Part shown: piece by piece, positions 26,001 through 38,000 of the stretch
Layout of the letters: each line of letters begins with the position of its first letter
How positions within the stretch are numbered: the stretch's first letter is position 1
Source of the DNA: Owenia fusiformis
Lineage: Eukaryota > Annelida > Polychaeta > Sabellida > Oweniidae
DNA length: 64,000 bases
Assembly (NCBI GenBank): GCA_903813345.2
Contig: CAIIXF020000007.1
Location: 5,277,730-5,341,729, forward strand
Direction of reading: 5' to 3'
Made by a program: the position numbers and the translations under genes
The notes under the pieces: model-generated
The model's input: the letters and a program-made list of their open reading frames with translations, nothing else
Told to the model about the DNA's origin: nothing
Database searches by the model: none

Positions 26001-29000
26001 GTGATCTAATAAAGATGGCTCCTTTTCGTTACTTACTACAAACTCTACTACTTAAAGATTTTTAAACACTCTTGTTATTTCATTAAGTAAGCAAAACTTA
26101 TCAGAGATCTTACAAAAATAGTACCAGGGGTTCGTTATTAGTTTAAGTAAGTCTTCACAAGCTGTGATCCTTCATAGAGATCTTAAGATTGTGAGCTAGT
26201 ATTGAATCTATAGTGACATCAAATTCTATGTTGACATCAAGTCTATAGTGAAACTGATTTAAAGAGAACACATCTATTCTAAACTGACATCAATGTAATA
26301 AACTGACATGTATCAAAATGGTGACATCAAAAATGACCAAATGAATCAAGTGATAATGTGGACCAAATATTCCTTTTCAAAACTACAGTCAATGATATTT
26401 TTATATTTGAAATTGCATTTGTTGAATTTAAGTCAAAATACCTGAAATCATTATATAAAAAATCAAATGATTTGCTCAGCTAAATTAAAAGTTAAATTGT
26501 TGACACGTGATAAAAAGCACAGATTTATGTCATATCACGATTCATTAACAGAAACACAATACATTACTACTTTATCAGTGTTAAAGATAAAGAAGATGAA
26601 ACAACAACGCATAAAAAACACATCAATACAGCCACTAGAAGAATGTCAACTCCACGGAGAAGCAAATCCCAGGGAACAAAATATATTTTCAAAGAGCATT
26701 CCTTTCTAATGAATTGGAAGCTCTCAGTATACTGACTTTTACATTCCGATCTACTTTTCTATATTTCTTATTCAAGTCAAAATCAGCATTATATTTAAAA
26801 TAGTTATTACATAGTGGTTAAGAAAGAGCTTGAGGTAGTTTCAAATTGTGATATCCCCAATTCCCTATTTCCATTGATTTTGTTCTGAACCTTAGTCTTG
26901 CTTCAAGACTATGGACCCCCCTTTCTACTTCTCCAACACAACACCTGGTGTAAAGTAGATGGGGGTCCAGGATCTTGAAGCAAGAAGTCTGAAAAGATTG
27001 CTGAATTCTCTTTATCCCAACACAAACTTTGTTCAGTGGGATAATAAAGGTGTTATATCGTATGCAAGATATTGATAAGGTGTGATCATTTAGAAATCAA
27101 CAAAAAGTCCAGTAGTCGACCTGTGTTTTATAATTTCCTAGTTTCATGAGTTCCTGGATCCTATGAGTTGGCTGTAAACATATAGCAATTAATATAATCA
27201 ACATTAGCAAATAGAAAGAACTAACATGTTGGTTTTGTTTTGCTTTAAAACTGTGGGCTCCCCTCCCAATCTAATCAACTTCACCAAACTATCACAAAAC
27301 TTGCAGATAGGTGGGTAGTGAGGGGAGAGGAGTCACAATTGATTGAAGCGAGACTAATGTTGGTTAGTAAAAGTATTAATATTGTATCATAATAAAAATG
27401 ATATAAATTGGAGATTCAATTCACAATTAAGTAATTTCCTTTTAAGAAATTTCATGTTCATTCTAACATGATTTATAGGGGTTTGAGTGTTTTTCAAATG
27501 TTGCCCTTTGTGTTCTCTCGGTATCAAAACCAATTACTACTGCCTGTGAGAAGTTAATATGAGACCAATTTTTAGCAGACTGAAGATGAGATATCTTGGG
27601 ATATCGCGCCATATTTTGAGATATCTTGCAATATCTTGATACATCTCACCCTCTGGTCTACTGATGACAACTTGTCCAAAACAATGAAAAATTGCAGTCC
27701 ACAGGTACAGGTGGAGCAAAATGGTCAAGACTAATATGAGATGAAAGAGACACACGAAGCATTAAAAACAAGGCATTAACATGCAAAATGTCACCACTTG
27801 CAATTTGTTATAGATGCCAACTGCCAAACACCAACCGCCAAACACCATCCAAAATAAGTTGGAGGCTATTACAATATGTCACCACTTGTGGTAGTGACAT
27901 AACAAGACACAAGACAAGAAGCAGATTAATAAAAGTCAATTTGACATTGAGAAGATTCGATGTAAAGAAGTAATACAAATAAAAACATAAATAAAATAAA
28001 CAAATACAGATTAAATTCTACAGGGATAATGCCATGAAATGAAAACATGACAAACTGAATAGATTGTAGTTTTTTCTTTATACATGTATGCTCTCATTGT
28101 AAAAAGGTAAGTTGGCGTACCTGAAATGGATGGCCGTACCAGCACTCTTTGGTATCCCACAGCCAAGGTTTCTGAAAGTAAAGTTATAATATTGATAACC
28201 TATAAATTAAAGTACCTGTACAATTTCAAACAAATTGGTGGAACACCTAAAGAGCTGAAAACCTAATTTTTCTGCACATTTTTGAAACAAGGCAAACTTT
28301 ATAGACACCACTTATGGAACAATTGACAACTTTATACAGAAACATTTTAAAAGTGAAACTATTTTGATTGCCTTGGAGGATTTTAAATTAGCTAACTATG
28401 ATGTGTTGACAGACAAGATGGATGGAGGGGTGTACATACAGCAAGAGAAGTTGGTGATAACAAAAGCTCACCCATGTCAGCTAAAAAAACATGAGTATCT
28501 ACATTTATCTCGTAAAATGTTTATTTCTTCAGAAAGTAATTTTTGACAATGTTATGAAACAAAAACATACAAAATAAGTCACAATTTTTGGAAAGCTGTT
28601 TTTAAGTTTTGATACTTATAAATACATGTACTGTATAATACTTACATCCCATAATATATAGATGCCATAGTAAAATGCGGTAAAGTAGAACAGGAATCTC
28701 CAACTGCAAAAAAAACATACAAAACTGAGACACCCTGTAACATGAAATAAGAAAGCACATTATTGTTACACCCTACACCCTGAACATATCAATATCAACA
28801 TATACAAGTATCTTAATCTGAATCTCATTTCTTCATTAATACATATTCTCTTGTGATATTGATGTTAATTTGAATCAGTGAGCTAAAATCAATATCTAGG
28901 CCAAAATGAAAATAGATTTTACCTTCTCCACTCAAAAGAAATTACCTGCACGCTTTGACAATATGTGATTTATTCTCAAGAGGACTATTGATTAATCAAA

Positions 29001-32000
29001 CATAAATTAGATCTGTAAGTCAAGAGATTATAAACGTGATTAGACGTAGCAAGGCAAGAGGCAGATGATGCAGACAATAGGGAGTTATTTTAAAAACTTG
29101 ATGTTCCTGACCGTGTAGAATTATGGTCCTTGGTGGTTATTACAATCCTCTTGAATATAGAGATATATGGAAAATAATTGTAGTTAGGTCCCTGGAAAAG
29201 TCAGAATTGGGAGTGGCACATTGTCCCAGGCAGTAGAAATATTACACGCTCACCAACCGTTTCTATTAAAAACATGTAACTAACCTCACTAATATTTCAA
29301 TTATAATATTATAGTGCCTATATTTCAATTATAATATTATAGTGCCTATATTTCAATTATAATATTATAGTGCCTATATTTCAATTATAATAATATAGTG
29401 CCTAAACACAATTATTGCTCGTTTATGATCCTTGCATTCAATGTGAAGTTGAGTAACTGTCAGTGTGTTACTGCATATAAAAACAATTATTATTTAGGAT
29501 GGGGAAAAAATGTTGAATTCATTTGTTTATCAACAATGAAGGACAAAGGTGGCATATGATTGTATAGCTCATATTCTATGGCCGTAATTCCCCGTATGTA
29601 ATCTGGATCATAACCCAGGATACCCTAACCCCGAAGGAGCCCTCACAATCATGTAATATATAAATGCTCATACACATAAATACTCATTTGCATAAATACT
29701 CACTAATATGAATACTCACCAAGTTTCCTGGAAGCGTTTCATAGGTGTATACTTCCCCTGTAACCTCCTGTAACGGAACCATCTTTCTATAGTTCTGATA
29801 CCTTTATCCGTTCGCTTACTCAAAGCCTGAAAATAGAAAGACAATTATTGTTTCTTGATATTTTGAGTTCACCCCTTCCTCTCCCCCTAAGCATACAACA
29901 TTAAATAATGTAGACATTTAATCAGCAGAACAGACTGATGGACAATTGGGCAATTCTATGACAATTGGGCAATTTTATGATAATTTGGCCAATTCTATAT
30001 TAATTGGGTAATCTATCAGCTCACCATGTGAACCAAAAATCAGAGACATAAAACAAATGTAAATTGAGATCAAAGTGACATATGAAGTTGTTATGTACAT
30101 ACAACAGAGCTGTATTTGGAAGATCATGCTATCAGGCCATCATATCATGAGGGAGTGAATCACTAATTCTAAATAAAATATTTTCTCTCATCATGCCCTT
30201 TTCTACACCTGTTCTCTCTAAAATCTGAATGAAATACCAGATTTCTGGCATTTCTAAATGTATTGTACTGTATTTTAGATGTACTATTAGTCTGCTTCCT
30301 ATTTATTCCCATCCGAACATCCCTCTTAAATGGTACATCCAAGTGGCATGATAAGGTGTTGGCTATAAATCATGGGAGTATACATGTCTTTACTGGCAAT
30401 AAAGTACAAAAGAGTTTACGTTCATAAAGATCCCTTGCAGCTTTCTTTTTTGAATTATTTTATATTTTGTATCAAAACCAAATCATTCACACTATTATAT
30501 ACATCGTGTGTCATTTGAATATAGAAAATGCAATACAGGCCCATTTTACGACTCAAAGCTTGAAATCTCTAATAACTGTCGTTCAAATGAGAAAATTGCA
30601 ACCTTGAAAAAACTATATACCTAGAACATCTTGACCTAATCTATCCAAACAGTCTGAATGACAGACTTATTTGATGCATTTTACATCTGTTAATCATATT
30701 GTTAAGTTACTGTTAGATCATGCCATATTTTGCTAGCTACATGCATACAGTGGTACAGTACCTCCTTTATATACAAATGTTAACTTATCAGGGTATTTCA
30801 ACTGACGTATATGTATCTAGTGGCTTGTTACAAGGTACATAGATAAATACTGAGAGCAGGCCTGATCTCTTAACCCACATATTCATGAAAGAATTTCTAA
30901 ATGAGCACTCGGCTCCCTATTATACAGTCCTTTCAATTGAACTTTGGTGAATCAGGGATTTCATTAGAAGCAGGCAACAGGCGATTTTCACCAGTTGTTT
31001 TCACAAAATCGCCTGTTGTTTTTAGGGACTTTTCCATGTTAATTTATGATTTCCACCTATTTAGCCTGTTGTGAAAATTTTTAGTGAAACCCCTGATCTT
31101 CGTAGCAAAATTTGCTGGTTTGTTCTATACTTGAATACCTATTTCCAAATATGTGGCAATGACATGGACTTCATTGACTTCCACTTCCATAAATTAGAAG
31201 GTTTATAATTGCAGGAATTTTAGAATGATGTATGTAGGGTATCAAATAGTGATTAGTAGTGTAAACTGCCCTGAAAGGGAATAATGTTCCCTCAAATTTT
31301 AGAAAGGTTTTCAGGAATACATGTAGGCAAATGCAGTAGTCTACGGGGAATGATTATTGATGGGTTATGTACTTTTGAGAACAATTTTTTCATGATTGTA
31401 TATCGGGAGTGACTGGAGGTGTATTTTTCACTATGTGGTATAGTAAATTATAGGTTTTGTTTCTTAATGTTCTTCAAATGTTCCATGGGAATTTCTGGGC
31501 TCTATCAGATTTTATGTGACAAAGCCCTATAAAGTCCCATAATATTGGTTTATAAAATTTTTCTTATATGGGACCTGTTTTGATTTCATGTTGTATGAGA
31601 CTCAATGGGGCAGAGTGGGATTTGATGGGGCTCAAAGATGGAACCTCAACACTGGCGGATTAGGGGGGGGGGCCTGCCCCCCCCTTGGGTGGGCCCAGAA
31701 AAAAAAATTGGACCCAAGTGGGATTTGACGGGGCTCAAAGATGGAACCTCAACACTGGCGGATTAGGGGGGGGGACCCAAAAATAATTTTGAGCCAAAAA
31801 AGCCTTTTAAGGCCTTATTTTTTAATTTCAGGCCACATTTTGAAGAAAATGGGCCTCAAAATTTCAAAATTTGGGCCCACTTTTGGGTTTTAAGGGCCCA
31901 ACATTTTTTTCCTCTGACCTGAAATTTGGGCCCCCCCCCCTTGTTGGTTTCCAGATCCGCCCCCGCTCAAAGAAGCAAGCATTGGGTGACTTGATGAGGT

Positions 32001-35000
32001 GTATTCTAGAATTATACTGACATGTAGAGGCCTTAGATACATCCCAGGCCCGTAGCCAGGCAGAAGGGTTTCGGGGGAAGGAGGGGAAGTGACCTCTCCT
32101 TGGCAAAAGCTGGCTATGGGCCTGTGTGTACAATTTCTGCCTGAGCTCTGCAGAAATGGAAACTGATGGGAGTATGAAGCGTGCAATATGCTTTCTAATT
32201 AACTCTAGATATTTTCTTATCCATTGACCATCTATTGCTATATTGAATAATAGCCTCTTTAAGGTGTGGCTTAATAATAAAAGTGGGGATAATAGCTATA
32301 ACCACAGACTTACAGAATTAACTTTCTAATATGTCTAGACAAACATAAACAAACAAATATGTTTTTCAATCTATGTACAAAAGATTGAAAAACCAAAATG
32401 AAATGTTTGACAAATAAGTGTCCTCCTAAGATAAAGTTATCAATGAAATGACTTATAGGATGCCAACAAATGACACTTGATCCATGAAAAAAAGATCACG
32501 CAGGTAATGCTTATTTTCATATTCGTTCTGTAAAATTTGAATTAATTCCTGGTTATTTTGTAAATTAATATAATTTAGAATGTTGGTTACATGCATAAAT
32601 CATTCACTTTTTTGCTAATTCCACTGTTTTTTACTTTATCTTTATTCAAAACATGACATATTTCTCAAAGGTTTAAATCATTTATCTACATATACTTTTA
32701 GACAATCACAATTCTAGAAGTATATCTTGAACTTTGCTATATATCACAATTGCTTTTAGTTTTGCCAACAATGCCCTCTTAGATGTAATAGATATGCTTA
32801 TAGAGAATTATTAACCTCTCCTTCAACCCTAACTAGAACCATGTCTGCAAAAGAATTGTGATGTATCCAGGCCCGTAGCCAGGGGGGGTTCGGGTGGTTC
32901 GGGCGAACCCCCCCCCTGGCCCAAATTTCTTTCAAAATCATGCAGTTTTTCACCATTCTGACTAATTTTTGAGTGATTTTTGGCCATATTTGCCAAAGTG
33001 AACCCCCCCCTAGATTTTTTTAGAAAAACGAACCCCCCCTTGGAAAATTCTGGCTACGGGCCTGTATCCGTGTCAGAAACAAGGAGATGCAAGGCAGATG
33101 GCATACTTTGATATCTTAGTCAATTTTGCCATTTCAGGGAAGATACTTTTGTCATTTTAGGAAAGCCTAGTATGAAGTACAATAAAAAGTTAACAGTGTC
33201 TTTTGCCTCTTTAAAAAATGATAAAAAACCTCCCTAGCATTGCATTACAACTATGAATGGACTATACCTTTACATATCTCATAGCCTCAATTAGTTCACT
33301 GACATACTTAAAAAGCTAGTTTATAATGTTGTACATGTACTTGCTATGTATTAAACCATGGGCTAAATGCACAAAAATGTGGTCTTAAAACACTTCAGAA
33401 AAAGGCATACTTATACATTGGATAAGATAAAAGTAACTTATTATAACAGAGATATTGTAATTAACCCAAAGCCAATCATTGTTTTGCCTATTGTAATTCT
33501 TCCCAACAACATATTAAACATAATCAAAAACATGAATAGATGATATGATATATGACTGATGCATGAATGTAGCATATGTTAAACCGTATATGTGAAGGAA
33601 TGTATCAATGAAATCATCAAATAACCTCATGAGCCTCAAGTGGCACCAAATGGCACTAATAATCCAACATGCAACATTTTCTGATGGTCAAGCCCTAATA
33701 GGTTTTAAGCAAAGGTGGCAAAAGCGAGAAGCTTCAAAATACAAGGCAGATTTTCACAATCTATCACGCACAATCTTCAAACAACAGGGCTAAGAAGGGC
33801 ATATTTACTGCCAGTTGACCATGGCCCATATAAAAGCTTGACTTCTCATTTCCTTTGGAATTAGTTAATATTCAGAGTTAAGGATATGTATTACTCTAGG
33901 TATGACATTAGATTGTGAAGTAATATCTCTTGTGAATAACAAGTTTCATTTGGGATACCATGGAGATATTCACAGTGACGCCCTGCAACCATTGTTACCA
34001 GTGGCAGGCCGCCAGTAGTCTCCATCTTGATTCACAAGGTTTTCGTATCTTCCCATGAGAATGCATGCTGTTGAAAATTTAACACCAAATCTGTCCCTCC
34101 CTTGTCCAAATAATAAAATATTCGTGCTTAATAGAGGTGAAAAAGGAACAGGCAAGGAGCTTCAAACATATGGGATTTTTTGTATCAACAGACTTCTCAT
34201 ATAATTGCATTCCTAGGACTATATTAACTCCTTTCGCATTTTCTGATTACAAATACAACAAGCCTTGATTCAGCTTAATATGGAATATAAAATACATCAG
34301 TTATTAATATAGCATTAGATATACACCTTTGCTAATTGCAAATTACTGCTTTTATTCTCATGAGGCCAACTTGTCTATGGATTTGATCGGGTGTTCTGTA
34401 TCATGGTACAAGACACTAACTAATCAATATTAATTAGACAAAAGCGTTCTAATAATATGAAATTGATACAGTTAACTCAGTGGCATAAATGAACTATACC
34501 TATACATTTACTTGTAGTAGTACATCTAGTGGTAGGACTACATCATGCATATTATGATATGATAAGTATCCAATGGAAGTACCCAATGATACTGTCAAAA
34601 GGTGGAAGGTAAAACTTCCAAATGATTTTACCGTTTTGATCCTCATAAGATCTTCATAGTCTTAAATGAATAGCTGTCATGGTATTTAATCATATTTAAT
34701 CAAGTATGGATGTAATATAAACTGCCTTTTCAGTGAAAATTGTAGCACCCTTATTCTCTGACCATATAACGTTCCAATTAGCTTTTTTCTCTAGCTTTTT
34801 AAAGGGTAAATGAAAAGTACATGCTTAAAGGAAGAATAGAGCTGCTGCTATAGGTATAGGGGGTGACAAAATTGCAGGCAATATGTACAATTGACCTACC
34901 AATGCACAGTATTCCTTACAAGCTCAAATACAATATCCCAAAAAGATCTGCGATATGTTAAAAAGCGGGTCAAAGTTATTTGAGATTCAAAGTGCAAAAA

Positions 35001-38000
35001 TAAGAGGGGGAAATATTTAAATTCTCACAAATAAAAATGGTAACCATATTCATAGATAAATGAATACATTATTGTAAAAGTCTTGTGCCTTGAATTAAGT
35101 TTACGCTTTGGGTATCTTTAAAAAAATAGACAGAAACATTCATAGTTTGATTTCAATGATATGTTGTACACTAACAGCATCAATACCATATACTCTTATT
35201 AACGAGAGAGTTTAGTTCAAATTAAAGAACTAAGTCCAAAGGTAAAAGTAAGAAGATTAAAATAACAACAGATACTAAACAGATTAAGTTCTAATATTGA
35301 TTTCAAAGCTCAATCTCAACAAACTTGATATAATAACTTAAGGGAGGGTGTCCAAATGCCAATATGTGTAAATGTAGTTTTAGAAAACAATTAATTCTAG
35401 TATGATTTAACCCTCCCCTCTCCCAAGTAAAAAAATATGTAATTTGTTGATCATGTCTTTTTTTACCTGAATCTTACATTTAAGATCAATGTATGAAATC
35501 TTCATTGACCCTTCCCCGTAACAGATTTACCTTGACAACTGGATACCAACCCTTATCCTGGTACAACAATATTCTTAAACATAAAGCTACAATACTGCAA
35601 TTATCAAGCTAAAGCTACATGTAGATTGGTTTTAATCATAACTTTGGCTCAATATGAATTCAGATTAGCAATTTCAGGCTCAGAATAATATTGCATTCTT
35701 GCTGCTGATTAATGATTAATAGGAACACCCCCCCCCCCATTCTATGTTTACAAAGGTAATCTCAAAACAAATATTTCATCTCAGACAATATTGATTACCT
35801 GTGCTTGAATGTTCTTTCTGGTCATAACAATTTCATTTAATTAATTTCAATAATTTAAATAAAGTGGTTAGTTTTATGGCACCACTGTATAGTTTTGAAT
35901 GTTATTAACATGACTGGCAATTATATTCCTTGCTAATTTCACTATTATTTGCCCAATTTTACGCTTGAAATGTGACCATCACCACATTTATGTCTAGAAC
36001 CTTTGTCATGGGATTCAAAAGCAGAAGTTAAAGGCAATTTACTCTCAGACTGATCGTTTTGTCCAAAATTATCTGTTCATTCTGAAGGATTTTGCAACCA
36101 TGACCTTGTTAAAATTAAAATCATAATAGTTTTCATTTGTAATATGCTTGTTATCAAAAAATCAAACCACTCAACCTATATTTTTTATTGACAATAACAT
36201 ATCCATAATATTATGTTTTGAAGCTACTAGCATTTAAGTATGAATAAGATGACGAGTATTGATTCCTACTTTGGCCATAAACAAATGATACCTAAAGATT
36301 TTAAAATCGTTATTCAAAAATTCCAAATTTTATCTCTTGGGCTCAAAATAGACTCAAGGGTAGATAGAAGAATATACATGTGACTATAAAAGTGCATAGG
36401 GCTTGGGAAAATTAATTCATATTTGAAGATACCTAGAAACATAAGGGGAGGGGAGTAATGCTTCAGTCAAATTTTATCTACGGCAACCATACGAGGGCAG
36501 CATAATGGGTGCCCAAAATCGAGAGAAATATACAGCACAGGGAGAAGCAGTACAATATAATGATTTTGCGAAGCTACTGCCACCATTTGACCACCATAGA
36601 GCAAATGTGGATCTATGTTATCACTCCTACTGTGAATGTGGCAGATGAGCATTCTCTGTGTCTTAACAGAAATCCTGCACACCTTCTCAGTTTATTTATA
36701 TGTCCAGTGTCAGATTGATCCAATAAATCTAAATCTGCCGTAGTAACTCTTAATATCTATCTACAACTGTATAACATTATAAGGAAAATATTCACTGTTT
36801 TTCACTATTTTCACTGAACATGCAGTTCAGATGGCCAGTATAAGGGAATTTATTTGTAGTGAATTTTCTGATATATATAAGGTCACAAAACTTTAGATTA
36901 TTAATCTATTTTATCGAATTTGTTTGTTTCGCTGTAAACCTTGGACACTATCTATCTCATCATAATTTTGAATAGGCACACAAGTTTGGTGGCATACGTT
37001 GCTGGTGAAACTTGGCAATAAATCTAGTTACATATTACCATTAACTTGTCAAATGGCAAAAGGTCCCAAACTCCTGTGAATATAAAGTAAGGACATCAAT
37101 ACAGCCATACCCCTTCAGTGGTCTTCACAGTACTTTTTCTCAAGTGGGTGCAAAATTCTCATTGTCACAATTTAGACTAAAATTGACCAAAATATGCCTA
37201 TTTTCATGATTTTTCTCATTTTCAAAAGGGTGCAAATGGATTTTCAGGTGGGTGCAAGCATTTTTTTCAAAATCTCAGGTGGGTGCTGCGCCCACTTGCT
37301 TTAATGCTGGGGAGATTACTGCCCTTTATATAAGTCAGACTTCATTTTCTTAAAAGGTAGCTTCATCAAGGAGAAAAAAATAAATTCTAAATCTAAGCAG
37401 TACCTGCAAATGAGTGCCTGCTAGGTTATATGATGACAACACCAAATTCCTAACGAAATGATAGTCACTCAGTTACTATGATAATGATAGGGAGGTTGGT
37501 GTAAGAAGAATCTAACATGTACCTGGAGATCTTTATGAGATGGGTGTTTCCCTATTTGACGATATGCTGCCTCTAAGACTGTATCTGGAGGGGGTGGTCT
37601 GTAGCCCTTTTCCCTGAGATTATACCACTTTCCTAGTGGATATGCCACAACACTGAAACAAATCATATTAGTGGTTTATACATCTGAATAAAAGTTATCA
37701 ACCATTGGCCATTACAGACCAGGCAAACAGGGTGGGAACACGGAGCTCGGCCAGATTCATCAATTTAGACTACTACACGTAGTGGCTAGGTGCAGTATTA
37801 ATTCTTAGAATAACTACACGACTAAGGCACTACTACACTGATGAATCTGGCCGAGCTCCATGGGCAGGAAGTGGGGTCACGCTAGTATGTATCCAACAGA
37901 CCGAATATAATATTCGGTCTGTTATGATTGATATATTTCCTATGGAAATCGCGGTGATATTTTTTGCACATAAATTTCTCGTTTATTACAAGAATGTTCA

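Noticed and set aside
29293-29404. CRISPR-like array
   Set aside because: Four 28-bp units are directly adjacent without spacers, and the genome is eukaryotic; it is a simple tandem repeat.
31864-32186. Two overlapping minus-strand ORFs of 89 and 98 codons
   Set aside because: They are translations of MITE ends and G/C tracts (31615-31975 and 32045-32124), not genes.
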